A DNA stretch of 64,000 nt from Palsa-504 sp963753195 (GTDB taxonomy: Bacteria > Actinomycetota > Actinomycetes > Streptosporangiales > Streptosporangiaceae), in assembly GCA_963753195.1 (NCBI GenBank), contig CAVWBH010000008.1:1-64000 (forward strand), in the 5' to 3' direction. Of this stretch, positions 17,601 through 25,571 are shown in pieces. Every line of letters begins with the position of its first letter. Within the stretch, counting starts at the first letter, position 1. The notes below the pieces were generated by a model, which saw only the letters and a list, made by a program, of their open reading frames with translations, was not told the origin of the DNA and ran no database searches. Position numbers and translations under genes: made by a program.

Positions 17601-19597
17601 ATGGAAATTCCGGGCTTGATGGTAGATCCGGGGGATAGTGGGGCGTGTTGCAAATTAAGTTTGGGTGTTTTGCCTGGTAAGACGGGTTTATGGCGCACAG
17701 GTATCTTCCGGTGGACCGGGATCAGGCTGCCCTTTTGCCTCTGAATATGTATGACTGGGTGGCGAAGGACCATGTTGTCTGGCTGGTTATCGACACGGTA
17801 GAGCAGCTGGGTACGGCGGAGCTGACGGCACGGCTGGCGGGCGGGGCGCGGAAGAGCGCCCGGGGCCGGCGGGCGTATGACCCGGTGATGCTGCTGACCC
17901 TGCTGGCGTACGCGTATTGCAGCGGGGTGCTGTCGACCCGGGCGATCGAGGACCGGTGCCGGGTGGATGCCACGTTCCGGCTGGCATGCGCGGGGCTGGT
18001 GCCGGATCATTCGACGATCTCCCGGTTCCGGCAGCGGGCCTGCGGGGGCGGCGGGCTGATGGAGGACGTGTTCTACGCAGTGCTGCGGGTGTGCGCGGCG
18101 GCTGGGCTGGGCCGGCTGGCGGTGGTGGCGGTGGACGGGGTCAAGATCGGCGCGAATGCGTCGAAGGAGGCGAACCGGACCGAGGCTGGGCTGCGGAAGC
18201 TGGCCACGGCGATCATGGCCGGGGCCGCGGCGGCCGAGGAGCCGGGCGCGGCCGGGACCGCGGAGGACCTGCTGGGCGGGGCGGCGCTGCCGGCGGGGTG
18301 GGCCGATCCGCGGTCGCGGCTGGCCCGGGTGCAGGCGTGCCTGGCGGACTTCGCCGCGCAGCGGGAGGCTGCTGATGCGGCCAGGCGGGCGCAGGGGCAG
18401 GCCTGGCTGGATGCGCAGGCGGCCGGCGAGCCGGTGACGAAGCCGCCGGCGTGCGTGGCGGTGGAGGCGGCGCGGACCGGCCTGGAGGCCGAGGTGGCCC
18501 GGCATCAGGGGCTGGTTGATGACTGGGACCGCAAGCGGGCCGCCGGGGAGAAGACCGGCTGCAAGCCGGTCCCGGTGGACCGGTCCCGCCGGGTCGCCCG
18601 GCAGCGGGAGCGGCTGGAACGAGCCCAGGCCAAGGCTGCGGCGCAGCCGCAGCCCGGGGAGGAAGCCGGCCAAGCCAGGCCGGCCGGTGCTGGGGAAAAG
18701 AAGAAGAAACCTGAGCCGGTGCGCAACGTCACCGACCCGGGCTCCGCGCTGATGCCGGTCCGCGGCGGCGGCTTCAAGCAGGGATACAACTGCCAGGACG
18801 CCGCCGCCGATGACCGGCTCATGCTGGGCGGATTCGCCACCGCTACCAGCAGCGACACGGTGCACGCCGCCCGGCTCGAAGCCGTCGCGGTCAAAGGCGC
18901 GCAGGTCGTCGCCGCCGCACACGCCGATCCCGGCCACGACGCGGCCGCCTGCCACGCGCGGATGTGCACCGCGGAAGATCCCGGCGATCCCGGCCACGAC
19001 GCCGCCGCCTGCCACGCGCGGATGACCACCGCGCTGGGCGTGGTCGTGTTCGACGCCGGGTACTGCTCCGAGGCCAACCTCACCGCCAGCGGCACCGCGG
19101 ACCGGCTGATCGCCACCGGCAACCGCCTGACCATGGGCAAGGCCGCCGCGGGCAACCCGGCGTCCGGGCCGCCACCCGAAGACGCCACCGCGATCCAGAA
19201 GATGGACCACCGGCTGCGCACGCCCGAGGGCCGCGCCGCCTACAAGCGGCGCGCCCCCGACGTCGAAGGACTGCACGCCAGCATCGAGGGCGTCATCGGG
19301 CTGCGCCGCTTCTCCATGCGCGGCCTGACCCTGGCCACCGGCGAGTTCCTGCTCGCCGGGCTGTGCCACAACCTGCTGCTGGTATCCCGGCTGCCCTGAC
19401 CCCAGGCCGCCGGAAACTTCCCCACACGCAGCGCCCGCACGCCCGAAACTATCCACAGCCCCGGCAAACCACCCCGAACCAGGCCGGACTTTACGCCGCA
19501 ACCAGCCCACAGACCGCCCAGCGCCCGGCCGACACCCAGGAACGAGCCCAGACCAAGCAGAAAACCGCAACAAGCCCCGTGATCCCCCGGAATTTCC
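17601..19597 (+). mobile_element. IS1182-family-like insertion sequence between valS and folC
   Basis: The element contains one complete transposase. GGAAATTCCGGG at 17601-17612 recurs inverted at 19586-19597. A second inverted pair at 17626-17649 and 19567-19590 matches at 20 of 24 positions, so the outer boundary on the left is uncertain by 25 bases. No clear target-site duplication is seen; the flanks are TCAT and GCTC. The left flank AGATCTAAAAGATC is itself palindromic. The region between the transposase stop (19399) and the right end is non-coding. Confidence 0.8.
17690..19399 (+). CDS. IS1182-family-like transposase (DDE type)
   Basis: This 569-residue transposase begins with a DUF772-like N-terminal domain (YCSGVLSTRAIEDRCR, then DHSTISRFRQRACG). 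A DDE catalytic core follows: Asp in VAVDGVKIGANAS (about residue 148), a second acidic site in VVFDAGYCSEANL (about 453), and Glu in EGLHASIEGVIGLRRF near 530. A basic, Ala-rich insertion separates the first and second catalytic segments. Residues about 411-430 and 433-450 are a near-perfect internal duplication (PGHDAAACHARM occurs twice), unusual at that position. The frame is intact, so the element may still be active. Confidence 0.9.
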   Translation: MAHRYLPVDRDQAALLPLNMYDWVAKDHVVWLVIDTVEQLGTAELTARLAGGARKSARGRRAYDPVMLLTLLAYAYCSGVLSTRAIEDRCRVDATFRLACAGLVPDHSTISRFRQRACGGGGLMEDVFYAVLRVCAAAGLGRLAVVAVDGVKIGANASKEANRTEAGLRKLATAIMAGAAAAEEPGAAGTAEDLLGGAALPAGWADPRSRLARVQACLADFAAQREAADAARRAQGQAWLDAQAAGEPVTKPPACVAVEAARTGLEAEVARHQGLVDDWDRKRAAGEKTGCKPVPVDRSRRVARQRERLERAQAKAAAQPQPGEEAGQARPAGAGEKKKKPEPVRNVTDPGSALMPVRGGGFKQGYNCQDAAADDRLMLGGFATATSSDTVHAARLEAVAVKGAQVVAAAHADPGHDAAACHARMCTAEDPGDPGHDAAACHARMTTALGVVVFDAGYCSEANLTASGTADRLIATGNRLTMGKAAAGNPASGPPPEDATAIQKMDHRLRTPEGRAAYKRRAPDVEGLHASIEGVIGLRRFSMRGLTLATGEFLLAGLCHNLLLVSRLP

Positions 19598-19920
19598 GCT
19601 CAGCCCGGATCGACCGCGCTGATGTGAGGAGCGAGGCACACGGGGTTGATGAGGTCGGCGGGGCGGGAGCCCGGCGGATGATCACGCGGTGAGGAGAACA
19701 GGCGGCGAGAAGCAGGCGGCGAGGAGCAGGCGGCCAGTAACGGGGGCGACGAGATGCAAATGATGGGTGAGGGGGTGCGGGTGCGCGGACTGACCCGGAC
19801 CTCTCCCCGCTCCGCACCTCACCGGGGATCGCGATGCGCGCCGTCCAGAGCCGGAAGCCAGGTCTGTACGGGCAATTCCCCGGACATGAGTGCCCTCCGG
19901 GGCCCAGGTAGGGTGATGGA
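19598..19920. other. 323-base intergenic stretch between the IS and folC
   Basis: No credible gene is seen. Around 19685-19730 there is a purine-rich, irregular repeat (GAGGAGAACAGGCGGCGAGAAG and related). The stretch presumably carries the folC promoter displaced by the insertion. I see no strong -35/-10 pair. Confidence 0.5.
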
Positions 19921-21372
19921 ATGGACATCGAGACCCGGATGCGGGAGGTCGAGCAGGAGATCATCTCCCGTCGGCCGGAGCATTCCGTGGATCTGGCCCT
20001 GGACCGGATGGCCGAGCTGGTCAGCCTGCTCGGCGAACCGCAGCGGGCGTGCCCGGTCATCCACATCACCGGCACCAACGGCAAGACATCCACCGCCCGG
20101 ATGACCGACGCGCTGCTGCGCGGCCGCGGCCTGCGGACCGGCCGTTTCACCAGTCCGCACCTGGTCTCGATTCGGGAACGGATCGTCGTCGACGGCGCGC
20201 CGATCAGCGCGGAGCGGTTCGTGGCCGCCTACGAGGAGGTCATTCCGTACGTCCAGCTGGTGGACGAGCGCCACCCGGTGGCGATGTCGTTCTTCGAGGT
20301 CCTGACCGGGATGGCCTTCGCGGTCTTTGCTGACACGCCGGTCGATGTGGCGGTCCTCGAGGTGGGCGTGGGCGGCAGGCTCGACTGCACGAACGTCGCG
20401 GACGGCGTGGTCGCGGTCATCACCCCGATCTCCCTTGATCACACGAGGTTGCTCGGCAGCACGGTGGAGGAGATCGCGGCCGAGAAGGCCGGCATCATCA
20501 AGCCCGGCGCGGTCGCGGTGCTCGCGCAGCAGCCGCTGGGCGCCGCCGAGGTGCTGTTGCGCTACGCCGTTGAGGTCGGCGCGACGGTGGCGCGGGAAGG
20601 CGTGGAGTTCGGCGTGCTGAGCCGTGAGCAGGCGGTCGGCGGCCAGCAGCTGGCCCTGCGCGGCCTGCGTGGCACCTACGAGGACGTGTTCCTGCCGCTG
20701 TTCGGGCTCCACCAGGCGGGTAACGCGGCCTGCGCGCTAGCCGCGGTCGAGGCGTTCGCCGGGGTATCTGATAGCGCGCAAGCTGACGGCGCGGTACCCG
20801 ACGGGCCGGGCGCGGCGCTCGACGCGGACCTGGTGCGCGAGGCGTTCGCCAAGGTCAGCTCGCCCGGCCGGCTGGAAATCATCAGGCGCAGCCCGACCAT
20901 CATCATCGACGCCGCGCACAACCCGGCCGGTATGGCCGCCACCGTGGCCGCCGTCGAGGAGGCCTTCACCTTCTCCCGGCTGGCGGGCGTCTTCGCGGCC
21001 AGCGGCGACAAAGACGTGCCCGGCATCCTGGCCGAGCTGGAGCCGCTGCTCACCGACATCGTGGTGACCCGCAATTCCTCTGAACGCTCGCTGGAGCCAG
21101 AGCAGGCCGCGGAGCTGGCCGAGGAGATCTTCGGCGAAGACCGGGTCCAGACGGCCGACCATCTGGACGACGCGATCGAGGCCGCGGTCGCGCTGGCCGA
21201 TGAAGCCGTGGCGGAAACCGGACCGGGCAGCGGCGGGGTCCTCATCACCGGGTCGGTCATCACCGCGGGCGACGCCCGCCGGCTGCTCGGGCCGGCCGGC
21301 GGCGAGCTGCCGCCCGAGCCGGCGGCCAGCCATCCCTCGCGTCACCCGTTCACCGCCGCGGAGCTGTCATGA
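19921..21372 (+). CDS. folC: Bifunctional folylpolyglutamate / dihydrofolate synthase
   Basis: This 483-residue Mur-ligase-family enzyme adds glutamate to dihydropteroate and to folates. The ATP-binding P-loop is HITGTNGKTSTARM (about 43-56), followed by the folate-loop segment FTSPHLVSIRER. DAAHNPAGMAATVAAVEEAF marks the C-terminal domain. ATG 19921 follows GGTGATGGA. The gene overlaps the DUF4233 gene by ATGA. In Streptomyces-type genomes it follows valS directly. Confidence 0.96.
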   Translation: MDIETRMREVEQEIISRRPEHSVDLALDRMAELVSLLGEPQRACPVIHITGTNGKTSTARMTDALLRGRGLRTGRFTSPHLVSIRERIVVDGAPISAERFVAAYEEVIPYVQLVDERHPVAMSFFEVLTGMAFAVFADTPVDVAVLEVGVGGRLDCTNVADGVVAVITPISLDHTRLLGSTVEEIAAEKAGIIKPGAVAVLAQQPLGAAEVLLRYAVEVGATVAREGVEFGVLSREQAVGGQQLALRGLRGTYEDVFLPLFGLHQAGNAACALAAVEAFAGVSDSAQADGAVPDGPGAALDADLVREAFAKVSSPGRLEIIRRSPTIIIDAAHNPAGMAATVAAVEEAFTFSRLAGVFAASGDKDVPGILAELEPLLTDIVVTRNSSERSLEPEQAAELAEEIFGEDRVQTADHLDDAIEAAVALADEAVAETGPGSGGVLITGSVITAGDARRLLGPAGGELPPEPAASHPSRHPFTAAELS

Positions 21373-21767
21373 CCGGCAAGCTGGTGCGGCAGCTGTGCGG
21401 CACGGTGCTGATCATGGAAGCCGTCGTCATCGGGCTGGCCATCCTGCCCGCCATCGTCCTTGAGCACCTGCACGCGGGCGTCGCAGGCGGCGTCGGCGGC
21501 GCCCTGGCCGTGTGCGCCCTCGTGCTCGGTGGCCTGGTCGGTCGGCGGCCCTGGGCGCTGTGGGCGGGCAGCGCGCTGCAGGTGCTCGTCATCGCCGCGG
21601 GCACCCTGGTGCCTGCCATGTACGTCCTCGGCGTGATCTTCGCCGCGCTGTGGATCACCGGCATCTGGCTCGCTCGCCGTCTCCAGGCCGCCCCGGCCCC
21701 CGGCACCCCGCCGACCGCCACGAGCACCTCGAGCACCCCGACGACCCCGCGCACCCCCGCGGCCTGA
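21369..21767 (+). CDS. DUF4233 family membrane protein
   Basis: This 132-residue protein has four predicted membrane helices (about 8-30, 38-58, 62-80 and 84-102) and a Thr/Pro/Ser-rich tail. The motif VLIMEAVVIGLAILPA near the start is typical of the actinobacterial DUF4233 proteins encoded after folC. It is coupled to folC by ATGA overlap. The role is unknown; conserved linkage suggests co-expression with folate or cell-envelope genes. Confidence 0.88.
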   Translation: MTGKLVRQLCGTVLIMEAVVIGLAILPAIVLEHLHAGVAGGVGGALAVCALVLGGLVGRRPWALWAGSALQVLVIAAGTLVPAMYVLGVIFAALWITGIWLARRLQAAPAPGTPPTATSTSSTPTTPRTPAA

Positions 21768-22059
21768 CCGGGCCCTCCTCGACTGCGGGATCACCGGTGT
21801 GGATGTGCTGGTCAAGGCCCTCGGGGCGGCGCGCCGCCGATCGGGCGGTCCCGGGCGCACGCCGGATCGCGGGTAAGCTTTGGGGCAGTGGCGAATCATC
21901 ACCATCTGGCGGCCGACTCGCCCACGCCCGGGAAGCCTATTTCCCGGAACCCGGTGAGCTTCCGTCACCGTTATCTGAGTAATGGTTCCCCAGCCGCGCC
22001 GCGCGGCCCACGCTGACAGTTGCAGATCTCCAGCCCGGATCGGAAGGTTCCCGTTCCCG
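21768..22059. other. Gap where ndk is usually found
   Basis: In Streptomyces-type synteny, nucleoside diphosphate kinase lies between DUF4233 and mreB. These 292 bases are too short for it, and no Ndk-like reading frame is visible on either strand. The stretch probably holds the mreB promoter (AAGCTTTGGGGCAGTGGCG near 21878 is relatively AT-rich). Confidence 0.6.
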
Positions 22060-23091
22060 ATGAGCAACGTGCTGACGTTCCTCGGCCGTGATATGGCGGT
22101 TGATCTCGGTACTGCGAACACGCTGGTCTACGTGCGTGGCCGTGGCATCGTGCTGAACGAGCCGTCAGTGGTCGCGCTCAATACGAACAACGGGCAGATC
22201 GTCGCGGTGGGCGCCGAGGCTAAACGTATGATCGGCCGTACGCCGGGCAACATCGTGGCGGTGCGCCCGCTCAAGGACGGCGTGATCGCCGACTTCGACG
22301 TGACCGAGCGGATGCTGCGATATTTCATCCAGAAGGTGCACCGGCGTACCCATCTGGCCAAGCCGAGGCTGGTGGTCGCCGTGCCGAGCGGGATCACCGG
22401 CGTAGAGCAGAGCGCGGTGAAGGAGGCCGGCCATCAGGCCGGCGCCCGGCGGGTCTACATCATCGAGGAGCCGATGGCCGCGGCCATCGGCGCCGGCCTG
22501 CCGGTCAACGAGCCGACTGGCAACATGGTCGTCGACATCGGCGGCGGGACCACGGAGGTCGCGGTGATCTCCTTGGGCGGCATCGTCACCTCCCAGTCCA
22601 TCAGGGTCGGCGGCGACGAGCTGGACCAGGCGATCATCACCTTCGGGAAGAAGGAGTACTCGCTCATGCTGGGCGAGCGGACCGCCGAGGAGATCAAGAT
22701 GGCCCTCGGCTCTGCCTACCCCTCCGAGGACGAGCCGCACGCCGAGATCCGGGGCCGGGACCTGGTCAGCGGCCTGCCGAAGACCGTGGTCATTTCCGCG
22801 GCGGAGGTGCGCCGCGCGATCGAGGAACCGCTTAACGTGATCATCGACGCGGTCAAGAACACCCTGGACAAGTGCCCGCCCGAGCTGGCCGGCGACGTCA
22901 TGGACCGGGGGATCGCGCTGACCGGCGGCGGCGCACTGCTGCGCGGGCTAGAGTCACGAATCCGGGAGGAAACCGGGATGCCCGTGCAGGTCGCGGACAA
23001 CCCGCTGGACTCCGTGGTGCTCGGCACGGGCAAGTGTGTCGAGGACTTCGACACGTTGCGTCAGGTGCTGGTGCCGGACTCTAGGCGCTGA
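22060..23091 (+). CDS. mreB: Rod shape-determining actin homologue MreB
   Basis: This 343-residue ATP-binding, filament-forming protein organises peptidoglycan synthesis; in sporulating actinobacteria it often serves in spore-wall formation. Phosphate 1 is in MAVDLGTANTLVYV and phosphate 2 in VVDIGGGTTEVAVISLGG, and ALTGGGALLRGLE is the adenosine motif. ATG 22060 gives the usual 'MSNVLTFLGRDMAVD' start with GGAAGG upstream. It heads the mreBCD-mrdA-rodA cluster; mreC follows after 60 bases. Confidence 0.97.
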   Translation: MSNVLTFLGRDMAVDLGTANTLVYVRGRGIVLNEPSVVALNTNNGQIVAVGAEAKRMIGRTPGNIVAVRPLKDGVIADFDVTERMLRYFIQKVHRRTHLAKPRLVVAVPSGITGVEQSAVKEAGHQAGARRVYIIEEPMAAAIGAGLPVNEPTGNMVVDIGGGTTEVAVISLGGIVTSQSIRVGGDELDQAIITFGKKEYSLMLGERTAEEIKMALGSAYPSEDEPHAEIRGRDLVSGLPKTVVISAAEVRRAIEEPLNVIIDAVKNTLDKCPPELAGDVMDRGIALTGGGALLRGLESRIREETGMPVQVADNPLDSVVLGTGKCVEDFDTLRQVLVPDSRR

Positions 23092-23151
23092 CCCTGGCGC
23101 GAAGCACCAGACCGGTCGCATCGGCCGCAGCGGGACCGACGAGGAGTCGCA

Positions 23152-24114
23152 GTGCACGACACCCGGCGTACACGCCTGGTACTTGGGGTGCTCCTGATCA
23201 TCGCGATCGCCCTGATCACGCTGGACTTCCGGGACGGCGGCGCGTCCCCGGCGCGGAACGCGGGCGCGGACATCTTCGGGCCGGTCGAGCGGGTCACGCA
23301 CGACGTGACCGGCCCGGTCGCCAACCTCTTCGACTCGGTCACCGGCGGCCCCTCGGCGAATGCCGCGGTCGCGAACCTGCAGCGGGAGAACGCCGAGCTG
23401 CGCGCCGAGCTCAGCTCGGCTGAGCTGAGCAAGACCGCCCGCCAGCAGCTGACTCAGCTGCTCCAGATGGACGCCGGCGGCTACCGGATCATGGCCGCGA
23501 ACGTGATCGCGGCCGGCGGCGACTACTCCGATACGGTCACGCTGGACGTCGGCCGCAGCGACGGGATCACGCTGAACGAGACCGTGCTGAACGGTTCCGG
23601 CTTCGTCGGCACTATCACGCAGGTCAGCGAGGACACCTCGACGGTCCTGCTGGCCGACGACGCGTCGTCGGTGCTCGGGGTGCAGCTGGCGGGGAGCGGC
23701 GAGATCGGGTCCGTCACGGGGACCGGCAAGTCCATGGCCGGGCCGGCCATGCTCCGGCTGACCTTGTTCGACGCGAACACGGTGCTGCAGCCCGGGCAGC
23801 AGGTCGATACGTATGCCTCGGTGGGCGACCAGCCCGAGGTCCCCGGTGTGCCCATCGGCACGATCGCCTCGGTCCAGCGCAGTGCGGGCTCGCTTACCGC
23901 GACGGCGCTGGTCCAGCCGTTCGTCAACTTCACCGCGCTCGGCGTGGTCGGCGTGGTGGTCCAGGTGCCGAAGCACAACCCGAGGATCTCGGTCCTGCCG
24001 AGCCCCGCGCCCACGGTCACGATCACCGTTACCCCCAGCCCGGCCTCGCCCGCTTCGGCCGGGGGAGCCACGCTGCCTTCGGCCACCCCGTCCGGGTCAG
24101 GGGGCGGCGGCTGA
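23152..24114 (+). CDS. mreC: Rod shape-determining protein MreC
   Basis: This 320-residue protein has a single N-terminal membrane helix (TRLVLGVLLIIAIALITL), then a periplasmic coiled coil (NLQRENAELRAELSSAEL) and the beta-barrel MreC core (about 110-270, including GFVGTITQVSEDTSTVLLADD). The C-terminal 40 residues are Pro/Ser/Thr-rich. GTG 23152 is preceded by GAGGAG. The stop overlaps the mreD start (TGATG). It acts as a scaffold linking MreB, MreD and PBP2. Confidence 0.96.
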   Translation: MHDTRRTRLVLGVLLIIAIALITLDFRDGGASPARNAGADIFGPVERVTHDVTGPVANLFDSVTGGPSANAAVANLQRENAELRAELSSAELSKTARQQLTQLLQMDAGGYRIMAANVIAAGGDYSDTVTLDVGRSDGITLNETVLNGSGFVGTITQVSEDTSTVLLADDASSVLGVQLAGSGEIGSVTGTGKSMAGPAMLRLTLFDANTVLQPGQQVDTYASVGDQPEVPGVPIGTIASVQRSAGSLTATALVQPFVNFTALGVVGVVVQVPKHNPRISVLPSPAPTVTITVTPSPASPASAGGATLPSATPSGSGGGG

Positions 24115-25571
24115 TGCTGCGCGGGCTGATCTCCATCGCGGCCGTCGCGTTCGCGGTCATCATCCAGCTCACCATCGTCGACCGGATCGCCTTCCCCGGC
24201 GGTACCGGTCCTGACGTGGTGCTGCTCACGGTGGCCGCGCTGGGCCTGGCCAGCGGCCCGCTGGCCGGCTCGCTCATCGGATTCTGGGCCGGCCTGGCCA
24301 TGGACGTCGCCCCGCCCGGCAGCCACTTCGTCGGCCAGGACGCCCTGGTGTTCTGCCTGATCGGGTACGCGTGCGGACTGGCTGCCGTCCCGCCCGCCCG
24401 CGAGGGCGCGCCGGACGAAGGCCACACCGCGCTATTCGAGATCATGGTCACCGCGATCGCCGCCGTCTGCGGGGAGGCGCTCGCCGGCCTGCTCGGCGCC
24501 ATGCTCAGCGATCCGCGCGTGACCTGGCCCGCCATCAAGCACGTCCTGCCCGTAGCGGCGGTCTATGACGTGCTGCTGTGCCCGTTCGTCCTCTACGCGG
24601 TCGCCGCGGCGCTGCGCCTGGCGGGTACGCCCGGGCGGGTCCGGGCGACCACGCCGTCCCTGCGGGCCGCGGCCGGTCCTTCCGGGCTGGCCCATCCCAC
24701 GCCGCGGCTCCGGCTGGCCCAGAGCGGCCGGGGCGCCGGCCTAATCGGCTCGCCGGACCAGCCGGGCCGGTCCCTGGCCAAGCGCGAGCCGCGCCTGAAG
24801 CTGGGCCACGGCGGCTCGCCCAGGACGGCCTCGCTCGGCGCCGCGTTCACCGGTGGCGGGGCCGCCAAGGTCAAATTCGGGACCGGCCGCAACGGCGGCG
24901 GCTCGCTGTTCGGCGGGGCGGCCGCGCTGAACTCTCACCTGGCCGGCTCCCAGCTGCACAGCACGCGGTTCAGCCGGTCGCGGATGGGCCGGTCCCTGCT
25001 TGGCGGCTCGGTGTTCAGCCGGTCACCCTCGGCGCTGCACTCGCCGACGCCGTCACGCAAGGCCGCCCTAATGGGCCGGTCTTCCTTCCTGGGCCGCTCA
25101 AGCCTCCTGGGCCGGACGAGTCTCCTGGGCCCGACGGGCTTCCTGGGCCGATCACCACTGCGCCGTTCGTCGTCGCTCGGCCGTTCGTCGTCGCTCGGCC
25201 GCTCATCGCCGTTCGGCCGCTCATCGCCGTTCGGCCGTTCGTCGTCGCTGCGCCGTTCGTCGTCGTTCGGCCGCCCGTCGTCGTTCGGCCGCTCGGCCGC
25301 GCCCGGCCTCCTCGGCCGCCTGGCCGCCGCGCTGCGCAGGCCGGCCCGGCGTCAGCCGCGGCTGCGCCCGCACCAGGCTCCCTTCCGCCCGCCGGCCGGG
25401 GGCAGGTCTCCGGGCCGCGGCTGGCTGGGTGGCTCGGCGCTGCGGCGCGGCCGGCCCGGACGCGGCCTGGCCGCCGGGCGGGGGATGCCGGGGCGCCGAA
25501 CCGCCCCGGCCCGGCTGCACATGCGACGTTCCAGGTTCTCTAGGAGATGGCGGACAGGAGGTTACCGGTGA
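24114..25571 (+). CDS. mreD: Rod shape-determining protein MreD with a long basic Ser/Arg-rich tail
   Basis: Residues 1-175 form the MreD membrane domain with five to six helices (GPDVVLLTVAALGLASG, IGFWAGLAMDVAPPG). MreD is usually about 160-220 residues; this one continues for roughly 300 more. The tail is a basic, disordered region with hexapeptide repeats such as GRSSSLGRSSPFGRSS, encoded by an 18-bp repeat at about 25150-25290. It stays in frame until it overlaps mrdA by GTGA. The tail is expected to lie in the cytoplasm. Its function is unknown. Confidence 0.9.
   Translation: MLRGLISIAAVAFAVIIQLTIVDRIAFPGGTGPDVVLLTVAALGLASGPLAGSLIGFWAGLAMDVAPPGSHFVGQDALVFCLIGYACGLAAVPPAREGAPDEGHTALFEIMVTAIAAVCGEALAGLLGAMLSDPRVTWPAIKHVLPVAAVYDVLLCPFVLYAVAAALRLAGTPGRVRATTPSLRAAAGPSGLAHPTPRLRLAQSGRGAGLIGSPDQPGRSLAKREPRLKLGHGGSPRTASLGAAFTGGGAAKVKFGTGRNGGGSLFGGAAALNSHLAGSQLHSTRFSRSRMGRSLLGGSVFSRSPSALHSPTPSRKAALMGRSSFLGRSSLLGRTSLLGPTGFLGRSPLRRSSSLGRSSSLGRSSPFGRSSPFGRSSSLRRSSSFGRPSSFGRSAAPGLLGRLAAALRRPARRQPRLRPHQAPFRPPAGGRSPGRGWLGGSALRRGRPGRGLAAGRGMPGRRTAPARLHMRRSRFSRRWRTGGYR

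Noticed and set aside
24578..25543. 321-residue alternative frame over the MreD tail
   Set aside because: The MreD frame joins a genuine membrane domain and overlaps mrdA by GTGA, so the alternative is a shadow, although the tail's composition makes frame choice less obvious there.
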